Of a stretch of 9,349 nt of DNA, positions 1 to 6,791 are shown in pieces. The stretch comes from Bacteroidota bacterium. GTDB taxonomy: Bacteria; Bacteroidota; Bacteroidia; Bacteroidales; Paludibacteraceae. The DNA lies in assembly GCA_022709605.1 (NCBI GenBank), contig JAKLIM010000122.1:1-9349 (forward strand), written 5' to 3'. Position 1 is the stretch's first letter. Every line of letters starts with the position of its first letter. Under the pieces are notes generated by a model, which saw only the letters and a program-made list of their open reading frames with translations, was not told the DNA's origin and did no database searches. Both the position numbers and the translations under genes were made by a program.

Positions 1-120
1 ACTTTCCCAGCCCCTTAACATGCGTTGTTTCCATGCTGCAATTTCGCGGGCTTTTTCAAAATTATTGTCACAAAGGACATCCCTTCTTGCTAATAATTTG
101 TTATAATATTTATCATAATA
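1..120 (-). CDS. Internal fragment of an alpha-glucan (glycogen/starch) phosphorylase, cut at both ends
   Basis: Read on the minus strand from 120 to 1, all 40 codons are open. The peptide begins YYDKYYNKLLARRDV and ends FEKAREIAAWKQRMLRGWES. The pattern of an aromatic-rich 'YY..YYNKL' helix, then 'KAREIAAWK', then a Trp near '.GW.S' resembles the C-terminal half of Bacteroidota-type alpha-glucan phosphorylases, which release glucose-1-phosphate from glycogen in the cytoplasm. The fragment runs off the window at base 1. At about 117-123 the similarity stops, because the next codon is Tyr where I would expect an acidic residue, and the DNA becomes SusC coding sequence on the other strand. The gene has no functional link to the alginate genes, so the join looks artificial or rearranged. 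The family call rests on a remembered motif in a short peptide. That it is real coding sequence on the minus strand is somewhat more certain than the family. Confidence 0.5.
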
Positions 121-123
121 ATA
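113..123. other. Chimeric junction between a minus-strand phosphorylase fragment and plus-strand SusC
   Basis: The sequence tcataataata spans the switch point. Left of it, minus-strand phosphorylase-like codons are intact. Right of it, plus-strand SusC codons begin (Asn-Thr-Asn-Trp, with the Trp codon at 129-131). The repeated 'aat' units would supply a few bases of microhomology, as expected for an assembly or amplification chimera, although a true inversion or deletion could look the same. Both partners are cut mid-gene at the same place. Confidence 0.55.
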
Positions 124-2321
124 CAAATTGGAATGATGAAATTTATCAAAATGGATTGACAAATAGCTATTTAATTAATGCTTCAGGAGGTGATGAAAAA
201 GCATTGTATTATTTTTCGGTAGGATATACAACCAACAAAGGTGTTGTAAAAACTACGGATTTTCAAAGGATTAATACAAGATTTAATGCGGATTTTAAAT
301 TGGTCGAGAATTTTGATCTTGCCATGAATATCGCCTTTTCGCGAATTGAAAGAAGTTTGTTGAACGATGGAATGGATCAGTATACTTCGCCTACATGGAT
401 TAGTGCTGTTAAATCGCCGTTTTTAAGTCCAAATTCGTTTACTTCGAAAGGTGAAAAAACAGCAAGTTTTGCTTATGCCGACGAATTTGATATCAGTAAT
501 CCATTGGGACTGATTTATGGATCTATTAATAATTTAAAAAATTATCGTTTCAATATTGGATTAACACCTTCGATTAAGATTACGCCCGAATTAACGTTAA
601 CTTCTCAATTCGATTTCAATCTGCACAAAACTATCGAAGGTCATTTTATTCCAATGTATTATACCGCACGTAGAAATATTGTTGATAAAGGTTATTCGTA
701 CAACCAGATTTCAAGTCAGGTGATGCGCAATACAGCTTTTTTCGATGATACAAGATTGACTTACAACAAGAAATTGAATGCCCTCAATACGCTGAAAGCG
801 ATGTATGGATTTCGGTTTATAAATAATTATTACGAATCAGATTTTGTTGAAGAACACAATTCCGGCTCGAATAACAATACAACAATTACCGGTAGTTACG
901 ATTATCTACGCGTAAACGGGATTAATAATTCAACCAATTCTCTTTCGCATTATTTGAATGGGGAATACGATTACGATAAACGTTTTTTTGTAAATGCAAC
1001 GGTTTCGCTTGATGCTTCTTCGCGTTTCGGACGAAAAACCGAAGGTGGAATTCGCATGTTTGGCGAAAGTTGGGGCGTTTTTCCTACAGTAAATGCTGCC
1101 TGGCTTGTAACTTCGGAAGAATTTATGAAAAATGTAAGTTTAATTGATTTCCTGAAGTTAAGAGTTGGTTATGGAATTACCGGCAATGATGGCATCAGAG
1201 ATTATGAATCGATGGCTTATTTCAATGCCGTACGTTTTTACGAACGTGCTAACGGATTGGTAATTACGAATCTGGAGAATACAAAAATTCAATGGGAAAA
1301 TACAATGAGAGCCAACCTTGGTTTCGATCTGGGATTGTTAAATGACAGATTGTCTGTTTCGCTGGATTATTTTAACGGAACAACAAATCATTTGCTTATT
1401 ATGAAGGATCTTCCGATAATTTCGGGTCTTGGAAAATATTGGACCAACGGAGGATCGCTCAAAAACAACGGTTTAGAGTTTTCGCTTAACATGAAAGTAC
1501 TCAACCTCAAAAATCTTAAATGGGAGTTAGGTTTAAGTGCCGGACATTATCAGAATGAAATTACGCATCTTGATGTGGAAGGTGGAAGTTATACCACGAA
1601 GGTTTATGATGGCGAAGTGCTTATGGCCGAAGGTCAGCCGGTGGGCGTTTTCTACGGTTACAAAACAAAAGGCGTATTCTCAACTCAACCCGATGCAACT
1701 GCGGCCGGTTTGAAAATTATGAACGAAGATGGAACTTTTACCGATTTTAATGCCGGCGATATTATTTTTGAAGATAAGGTAGTTGATGGTATTATTGACG
1801 AAAAAGACAAACAAATCATTGGCAATCCAAATCCGGATTTATATGGAAATATTACCAGCAAATGGACTGTTAATCGCTTTACATTGAGTACTGTACTTAC
1901 TTATTCGTATGGTAATGATGTGTATAATTATTATCGTAGTCAACTTGAGTCGGGCTCGGATTTCAGCAATCAAACAACAACCATGTTGAGTCGGTGGACG
2001 GCTGATAATCAGACCACTTTGCAGCCTAAAGCAGCTTATGGCGATCCGATGGGAAATGCACGTTTTTCGGATCGTTGGATAGAAGATGGCTCCTATTTGC
2101 GCATGAAAAATATTACGCTTTCGTATGAATTACCATTGAAAAGTAAATATTTCGAAGGTTTAAATCTTTGGGTTTCTGCTAATAATTTGTTTACCGTAAC
2201 GAATTATTTAGGTTTGGATCCTGAGTTTTCGGCCGGAAATTCAGTATATTATCAGGGAATTGATGCAGGTTTAATTCCACTCACCAAATCGTATTATTTT
2301 GGTATTAAACTTAACTTGTAA
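117..2321 (+). CDS. SusC/RagA-family TonB-dependent outer-membrane receptor, 5'-truncated
   Basis: This is the outer-membrane importer of a polysaccharide utilisation locus, taking up oligosaccharides with SusD and TonB energy. About 735 residues are present, against roughly 1,000 in full-length relatives. The signal peptide, carboxypeptidase-regulatory-like domain, TonB plug and first barrel strands are missing. Real similarity starts with NTNWNDEIYQNG and SGGDEKALYYFSVGYTTNKG. Later SusC hallmarks include the 'SLKNNGLEFSL' strand, the 'GQPVGVFYGYKTKGVF' segment, the Asp/Gly-rich 'VDGIIDEKDKQIIGNPNPDLYG' stretch and a closing barrel strand ending FGIKLNL. The frame is open back to base 3, and an ATG lies at 33. 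The first 28 codons after that ATG are antisense to the phosphorylase-like fragment, so it should not be taken as the start. The C-terminal residue is Leu, not the more usual aromatic. susD follows after 32 bp. Alginate is inferred as substrate from the neighbouring lyases. Confidence 0.93.
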   Translation, partial: NNTNWNDEIYQNGLTNSYLINASGGDEKALYYFSVGYTTNKGVVKTTDFQRINTRFNADFKLVENFDLAMNIAFSRIERSLLNDGMDQYTSPTWISAVKSPFLSPNSFTSKGEKTASFAYADEFDISNPLGLIYGSINNLKNYRFNIGLTPSIKITPELTLTSQFDFNLHKTIEGHFIPMYYTARRNIVDKGYSYNQISSQVMRNTAFFDDTRLTYNKKLNALNTLKAMYGFRFINNYYESDFVEEHNSGSNNNTTITGSYDYLRVNGINNSTNSLSHYLNGEYDYDKRFFVNATVSLDASSRFGRKTEGGIRMFGESWGVFPTVNAAWLVTSEEFMKNVSLIDFLKLRVGYGITGNDGIRDYESMAYFNAVRFYERANGLVITNLENTKIQWENTMRANLGFDLGLLNDRLSVSLDYFNGTTNHLLIMKDLPIISGLGKYWTNGGSLKNNGLEFSLNMKVLNLKNLKWELGLSAGHYQNEITHLDVEGGSYTTKVYDGEVLMAEGQPVGVFYGYKTKGVFSTQPDATAAGLKIMNEDGTFTDFNAGDIIFEDKVVDGIIDEKDKQIIGNPNPDLYGNITSKWTVNRFTLSTVLTYSYGNDVYNYYRSQLESGSDFSNQTTTMLSRWTADNQTTLQPKAAYGDPMGNARFSDRWIEDGSYLRMKNITLSYELPLKSKYFEGLNLWVSANNLFTVTNYLGLDPEFSAGNSVYYQGIDAGLIPLTKSYYFGIKLNL

Positions 2322-2353
2322 AAAATTCTATTTTAAAAAACAATCATACAGCA

Positions 2354-4000
2354 ATGAAAAAAATCAGTAAACTACTAATATTTCTGTTGATTTCCATAAG
2401 TTCATTTGTGAGTTGCAATTTGCTTGATGTGGATTCAAACAGGTTGACTTTTCAGGAAGATTATCAAATGAATTCGGCAAACGACACCCTTTATTCGATG
2501 TTTGGTGTATTTTCGCAATTACAAAAAATTGCCGATTCGTACGTTATTCTGGGCGAATTGCGGGCCGATTTGCTTGATGTAAGTGAAAATACAGATACTT
2601 ATCTCAAAGAAATCAATGAATTTACACCCTCTGCATCAAATCCTTACACTAACAATCTGAAAGATTACTATGCTGTGATTAATAATTGTAATTACATTAT
2701 TAATACGATAGATACTTCAGTAGTTAAAGGATCCATTAAGGTGATGAAAAAGGTATATGCCGCTTCAAAAGCGATTCGTGCGTGGACGTATATGCAAATT
2801 GCGCTTAATTATGGTGAAGCAACCTACATTGAAAAACCGATTTTGACACTCGAAGATGCGGAACGTAGTGATTATCCGGTTTATACACTCGAACAACTTG
2901 CGCCTGTTCTCATTGCCGACCTGGCTCCGTACAGAGATGTTGAAGTGCCATCGCTTGGCTCGTTGAGTGCGCACAATATGGCCGATGCATTTTTCCCGAT
3001 TCGTTTTCTGATCGGTGATTTGTACCTCTGGACCGGACAATACGAAAATGCTGCTAACGAATATCACGATTTAATGTTGCGGAATAATTATATAGTTACT
3101 GCAAGTTATAAGTCTTCGCTCGAAGTTATAAATAATGTGTTTACAGGCCGGTATACAAACAATCCAAACTGGGGAAATCTTTTCCTGTTCGGATCTCCTG
3201 AATACATTACATCTATTACAACATCAAATCAATACGGACATTATTTTAATCTCGACAGTCTGAATTTGCAATTAAAATTTAAACCGTCGGAATTTGCAAT
3301 GAATAACTGGAATTCTCAGATGTATTATTATTCCTCAACTTTGGATACATTGGGAGATCTTCGCAAACTTTATTCGGTTGGTAGAGTTGAAAAGAATTCC
3401 AATAGCAGTACAAATTTTTATTTTATGTTAGGCGATTTGGAGGGTGAGCCGAATTGTATCTCTAAATGGGTGTATATGAATCCACTCAATTACGAGATAA
3501 AACAAGTAATGCCTTACCGTGTTGCGTTGCTATATCTCCGTTATGCTGAGGCTGTTAACCGATTGGGTAAACCCCGATTAGCTATGGCAGTGCTTAAAAA
3601 CGGGATGAATAGATTGACCATGAGTAATCGAATTTATGTGCCTGCGGAAGAAATTCCGGATCCGGTGCCAAATTATATGAATTTTTCAGATGAACAATTT
3701 GATAATAATATAGGAATAAGAACGCGTGGTTTAGGAAACGTAAATACTGATACAACTTACTTTGTGGTACCTAAATATTCAACTTCAGACTCTGTGATGA
3801 ATTATGTTGAAGATCTGATTATAAACGAAACTGCGCTTGAATGTGCTTTCGAGGGAAATCGCTTCCACGATTTGATGCGCGTAGCCATTCGTCGTAACGA
3901 CAACACCTATTTGGCCAACAAAGTAGCCGCGAAACATACAGCCAACAAAGAAGCGATTCGTCAGAAATTGATGGATAAAACCAATTGGTATTTGAAATAG
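2354..4000 (+). CDS. SusD/RagB-family surface glycan-binding lipoprotein
   Basis: The 548-residue protein is the usual partner lid of SusC and captures oligosaccharides at the cell surface. The N-terminus MKKISKLLIFLLISISSFVSC is a lipoprotein signal, with a hydrophobic core and a lipobox whose Cys is residue 21. It is followed by NLLDVDS, close to the common 'C..LDV.P' start of mature SusD proteins. The early helices show the family pattern 'LRADLLDV...N' and 'YYAVINNCNYIINTI'. The C-terminus carries 'ALECAFEGNRFHDLMRVAIRR', the typical SusD 'E...FEG.R..DL.R' signature. Length is normal for the family. It lies 32 bp after the SusC stop and is presumably co-transcribed. No Shine-Dalgarno is visible, as is common in Bacteroidota. 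The alginate specificity is inferred from neighbours, since the protein shows no substrate signature. Confidence 0.94.
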   Translation: MKKISKLLIFLLISISSFVSCNLLDVDSNRLTFQEDYQMNSANDTLYSMFGVFSQLQKIADSYVILGELRADLLDVSENTDTYLKEINEFTPSASNPYTNNLKDYYAVINNCNYIINTIDTSVVKGSIKVMKKVYAASKAIRAWTYMQIALNYGEATYIEKPILTLEDAERSDYPVYTLEQLAPVLIADLAPYRDVEVPSLGSLSAHNMADAFFPIRFLIGDLYLWTGQYENAANEYHDLMLRNNYIVTASYKSSLEVINNVFTGRYTNNPNWGNLFLFGSPEYITSITTSNQYGHYFNLDSLNLQLKFKPSEFAMNNWNSQMYYYSSTLDTLGDLRKLYSVGRVEKNSNSSTNFYFMLGDLEGEPNCISKWVYMNPLNYEIKQVMPYRVALLYLRYAEAVNRLGKPRLAMAVLKNGMNRLTMSNRIYVPAEEIPDPVPNYMNFSDEQFDNNIGIRTRGLGNVNTDTTYFVVPKYSTSDSVMNYVEDLIINETALECAFEGNRFHDLMRVAIRRNDNTYLANKVAAKHTANKEAIRQKLMDKTNWYLK

Positions 4001-4028
4001 AAGAACCAAATACGCTGTAAATAAAAAC

Positions 4029-4064
4029 AATAAGCCCTGAAAACTAAAATTTTCAGGGCTTATT
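4029..4064. terminator. Bidirectional intrinsic terminator between convergent arms
   Basis: A perfect 15-bp inverted repeat occupies 4029-4043 (aataagccctgaaaa) and 4050-4064 (ttttcagggcttatt), with the 6-nt loop ctaaaa. The GC-rich core, gccctg/cagggc, is flanked by A-tract and T-tract arms. This gives an RNA stem with a U-rich 3' side in either direction. It lies 28 bp after the susD stop and 15 bp after the stop of the convergent SDR gene, where one shared terminator would be expected. Confidence 0.88.
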
Positions 4065-4079
4065 ATTTACAAATATGAG

Positions 4080-4832
4080 TTAAGAAAATGCCATTCCACC
4101 ATTGATATCGATATTGGTTCCGGTTAAATAATCGGAATCGGCACAAGCAAGGAATAAAGCCAAATCGGCTACATCGCCCGCATCGCCTTCGCGACGGAGC
4201 GGATAAATTCCTTTCATGCGTTCACGGTTTTCAGGCGTATTGAATCGATCGTGAAACGAAGTGGCAATAGTTCCGGGAGCGAGTGCATTGACACGAATGC
4301 CTTTGGGGCCAAGTTCTTTAGCCATGCAACGGGTAAATGTCATGACAGCTCCTTTAGCCGTTGCGTATAATGATGCACCCGGACCGCCGCCATCGCGTGC
4401 CGCCAACGACGAAAAGTTGACAATTGCGCCACCGTCAGTCATGTAAGGAACTACTTCGCGGGTACACAGCCAACAGCTTTTCATGTTTACATCCATCAAT
4501 AGATTATACCAGTCTTCGTCTTGTTCGGTAATTTGTTTGCGACCGCAAATGCCACCAACCACATTTACCAGAATGTCAATTTTAGAGCCGTATGCAGCAA
4601 CACCTGCATCGAAAAATCGTTTCACATCAGCCGCTATTGTCATATCACCCTGTACGATGATTCCTTCAGAACCCAGATCCTGAACCATTTTCAACGTTTC
4701 CTGAGCATCTTCAACATTATCGAAATAGTTGATAACAACCTTTGCACCTTCCGACGCTAATTTTACCGAAATTGCACGTCCCAAATCGCGTGCACCACCA
4801 GTAATGATGGCTACTTTTCCTTCTAATTTCAT
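4080..4832 (-). CDS. SDR-family oxidoreductase, probable DEH reductase (DEH to KDG)
   Basis: This 250-residue classical short-chain dehydrogenase/reductase has a Rossmann start MKLEGKVAIITGG and a cofactor motif TGGARDLG (residues 11-18). Asp16 stands where the second Gly of TGxxxGxG usually sits. NVVGG (90-94) replaces the common NNAG. The catalytic set is visible as Asn116, Ser142, Tyr156 and Lys160 (YATAK), and the C-terminus has LTGTNIDINGG. In alginate loci, SDRs of this kind reduce 4-deoxy-L-erythro-5-hexoseulose uronate to 2-keto-3-deoxygluconate in the cytoplasm with NAD(P)H. The association with PL17 and KdgF genes supports that role here. Arg15 would fit NADPH preference, but this is inference. 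It is the last gene of the minus-strand arm, 136 bp after the MFS gene. Other SDR sugar-acid reactions, such as those of KduD-like enzymes, cannot be excluded by sequence reading alone. Confidence 0.85.
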   Translation of the reverse strand: MKLEGKVAIITGGARDLGRAISVKLASEGAKVVINYFDNVEDAQETLKMVQDLGSEGIIVQGDMTIAADVKRFFDAGVAAYGSKIDILVNVVGGICGRKQITEQDEDWYNLLMDVNMKSCWLCTREVVPYMTDGGAIVNFSSLAARDGGGPGASLYATAKGAVMTFTRCMAKELGPKGIRVNALAPGTIATSFHDRFNTPENRERMKGIYPLRREGDAGDVADLALFLACADSDYLTGTNIDINGGMAFS

Positions 4833-4968
4833 AATATATATTTACTATTTGTTTATTTACAATTTACTATTTAATCCAATGACTAATTATTAATTTTCAA
4901 TATTATGACAGACATTTTACTCAATACTCCTTCTTCAAATCGTAAATCGTAAATGTCTAAATCGTAAA
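4833..4968. other. 136-bp AT-rich spacer between MFS and SDR genes
   Basis: This is the only sizeable gap within the minus-strand gene run, where the other gaps are 6-11 bp. It is strongly AT-rich, contains the heptamer repeat at its 4937-4970 end and has several loose 'TTTACTATTT/TTTACAATTT' elements near 4841-4872. No convincing Bacteroidota promoter (TTG with TAnnTTTG) was found on the minus strand, and no strong terminator hairpin. Whether the SDR gene has its own promoter is undecided. Confidence 0.6.
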
Positions 4969-4970
4969 TT
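4937..4970. repeat. Short tandem heptamer repeat (AAATCGT units)
   Basis: Units are aaatcgt (4937-4943), aaatcgt (4944-4950), the variant aaatgtct (4951-4958), aaatcgt (4959-4965) and a partial aaatt. The array abuts and overlaps by two bases the TAA stop of the MFS gene (4969-4971, minus strand). In the transcript direction the unit reads ACGATTT. Similar short AT-rich 'GTAAATC' arrays occur between genes in some Bacteroidota, from recollection. The function is unknown. Confidence 0.75.
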
Positions 4971-6432
4971 ATTTGATTTGTTCAATTTTTCCAACAGTAA
5001 GAAAAACAGATGCAAGTGACAAAGGTACCAACGCAGCTAACAACCCGAATAATAAAGGCCAGCTTTCAATTTGACCGGCAAAAAGAATAGCCAAAATTGT
5101 TCCAAGCACTGCCGAAGCGCCGCCTAAACCGGCTAACGAACCTACTGATTTTCCACAATGTAAATCACTGGGTAGCGTTTGAATATTGACAATGACAAAC
5201 TGAAAACCACCCAATACAAAGCCCATAAGTATAACCGCCACAGTGGCGTTTGGTACCATTACCGAAGCAAGAACAGCCGGAATAATTATAATTCCACCCA
5301 ATATCATGGCCGTTTTTCGTGCTCTGTCTACTGTTTTTCCTTTGCGAATAAGATGACCGGAAAACCAACCGCCTGAAATGCTACCAATCATTGCACCTAC
5401 GTAAGGAATCCACGCCGAAAATGCTAATTCTTTGATGTTTAACTGAAACTGATCTACCAAATACATGGGCAAAAATGTTACAAACATCCACCAAATAGGA
5501 TCTAGAAAAAACCGACCAAGAATAACCGAGTAATTCTTTTTATTTGATAGCAATTCTCCCCAACTTTTAGCGCGTTCGTTTGTCATTTTTGCTTCAGGCT
5601 GTCCACTAAGAATGTATTCACGTTCTTCGTCGGTAATCCATTTATGTTCCTTTGGCCCTTTTTTATTAATAATCAACCACGGAATTATCCAGATTAATCC
5701 TAAACCACCCACAGCTACAAAAGTCATTTTCCAACCAATGGAAATATACAACATAAGTATGACGATAGGAGCTAAAATGGAGCCAATTGATGCTGCTGCA
5801 CCAAAAAGTCCCTGAGCAAAAGCGCGTTCTTTTTGCGGAAACCATTCGGCATTGCTTTTGGTAGCTCCCGGCCACGGTCCGGCTTCGCCAAGTCCGAGCA
5901 TCATTCTGAATCCGGTAAGCGATATTTTTCCGCGAGCCAGCGATGTCAATGCATCGGCAGTTCCCCAAATCAGCACAGAGACCAGAAATCCTTTTCGTGT
6001 TCCGATTTTATCATATAGTTTGCCAGAAAATAATTGACTAAAACCATAAGCAATCATAAAGAAAATAGTGATTTGGCCCAGTAGATCTTTGGCTTGTTTA
6101 GTGGCATCTGCTATTGACGCATTTTTATCAACGATTCCTAAATCGTAAGCAATGCCCTGACGATTAACAATAATTTCGCCATTTTTTTTGAAACTGAGTT
6201 TTGAAATGTGTTGCGTTACTTTTTCACCACTTTTCACCACCAAAAGATACGTGCTATCGGTAGGTGAAAACTTTGCCTGATTTTCATTCAAATCCGGCGA
6301 AATTTCATCAACCAAACGGTATTCGATATTGGCGACCCACATGTAGTTGAGCGTGCCTCTATCGAGATAATTTATGATAGTAATAAGCATAATGAGTCCG
6401 ATAACCCACCAGCGTAAACCTTTTAGCTTCAT
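4969..6432 (-). CDS. MFS transporter, ACS (anion:cation symporter, ExuT-like) family, with enlarged first periplasmic loop
   Basis: This 487-residue inner-membrane protein probably imports uronate monomers (unsaturated uronate or DEH). TM1 (about residues 9-27) runs into INYLDRGTLNY, the ACS-family 'NY.DR' signature. The MFS loop 2-3 motif appears as GKLYDKIGTRKG (137-148), and GLGEAGPWPGATK (180-192) matches the ACS 'G.GEA..P' motif in TM4. The second half has the expected helices at about 305-325, 340-360, 373-393, 397-418, 432-453 and 459-480. Between TM1 and TM2, residues of about 38-117 form a hydrophilic segment of about 80 residues where typical relatives have a short loop. By topology it should face the periplasm. 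The start lies 6 bp after the kdgF stop, so the two are almost certainly co-transcribed. The family call is firm. The substrate is inferred from the PL17, KdgF and SDR neighbours. Confidence 0.9.
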   Translation of the reverse strand: MKLKGLRWWVIGLIMLITIINYLDRGTLNYMWVANIEYRLVDEISPDLNENQAKFSPTDSTYLLVVKSGEKVTQHISKLSFKKNGEIIVNRQGIAYDLGIVDKNASIADATKQAKDLLGQITIFFMIAYGFSQLFSGKLYDKIGTRKGFLVSVLIWGTADALTSLARGKISLTGFRMMLGLGEAGPWPGATKSNAEWFPQKERAFAQGLFGAAASIGSILAPIVILMLYISIGWKMTFVAVGGLGLIWIIPWLIINKKGPKEHKWITDEEREYILSGQPEAKMTNERAKSWGELLSNKKNYSVILGRFFLDPIWWMFVTFLPMYLVDQFQLNIKELAFSAWIPYVGAMIGSISGGWFSGHLIRKGKTVDRARKTAMILGGIIIIPAVLASVMVPNATVAVILMGFVLGGFQFVIVNIQTLPSDLHCGKSVGSLAGLGGASAVLGTILAILFAGQIESWPLLFGLLAALVPLSLASVFLTVGKIEQIK

Positions 6433-6438
6433 AATTTT

Positions 6439-6780
6439 TTATATTAGAAAATCCTGACGCATAGGGCTGAACGTATCAATAAGAGTTCCTTCCTCCAAAC
6501 AAACTGCACCGTGCAAAACATCAGGTTCTACATAAAAAGCATCGCCCGATTTCAGAACTTTCTTTTCGCCGCCAATGGTTACTTCGAAAACTCCACTAAC
6601 CACATACGTACATTGCGAATGAAAATGTTGATGCTGATAACCGATACTTCCGGTTTTAAATTTTACTTCTAACAACATCAACTGTCCATCGTAAGCCAGC
6701 ATTTTACGGGTTAAACCACCATCAACTTCCACTGAAGGCATTTCAACACCTGTCAGAAATTTCTCACTTTTTGTTTTCAT
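6439..6780 (-). CDS. kdgF: KdgF-type cupin, unsaturated uronate linearisation
   Basis: This 113-residue single-domain cupin would convert the cyclic 4,5-unsaturated monouronate released by exo-lyases into the linear ketouronate DEH. The cupin motif 1 pattern G(X)5HXH(X)3Q(X)6G is seen at Gly44, His50, His52, Gln56 and Gly63, and the second motif supplies His90 (PDVLHG). These are the likely metal ligands. Near the C-terminus, Asp102-Thr-Phe104-Ser-Pro-Met-Arg108 has the Asp-x-Phe-xxx-Arg spacing reported as the active site of characterised KdgF enzymes, which separates it from generic cupins. There is no signal peptide, so it should be cytoplasmic. It lies 11 bp after the PL17 stop and 6 bp before the MFS start, within one tight operon. 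Length is normal for the family. Confidence 0.9.
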   Translation of the reverse strand: MKTKSEKFLTGVEMPSVEVDGGLTRKMLAYDGQLMLLEVKFKTGSIGYQHQHFHSQCTYVVSGVFEVTIGGEKKVLKSGDAFYVEPDVLHGAVCLEEGTLIDTFSPMRQDFLI

Positions 6781-6791
6781 AATACTTTATT

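Noticed and set aside
33..116. N-terminal 28 codons of the open frame starting with ATG at 33 as the true SusC N-terminus
   Set aside because: The peptide is Cys/His-rich with no signal peptide, plug or SusC similarity, and the same bases encode a sensible peptide on the opposite strand.
2765..3067. Minus-strand open frame of 100 codons inside susD
   Set aside because: It lies wholly within a well-supported SusD gene and has no recognisable domain. It is a shadow frame.
4910..4958. Inverted repeat agacattt/aaatgtct in the MFS-SDR spacer as an operator or hairpin
   Set aside because: The arms are only 8 bp, AT-rich and 33 bases apart. One arm is part of the heptamer array, so chance pairing is likely.
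4833..4968. Dedicated promoter for the SDR gene
   Set aside because: No TAnnTTTG -7 element with a TTG -33 partner could be found on the minus strand at a suitable distance.
4937..4970. CRISPR-like array
   Set aside because: The units are 7 bp and directly tandem, with no spacers.
5666..5968. Minus-strand alternative frame inside the MFS gene
   Set aside because: It overlaps strong transporter coding sequence in another frame, and its composition (Trp, Cys, Arg rich) is typical of out-of-frame translation.
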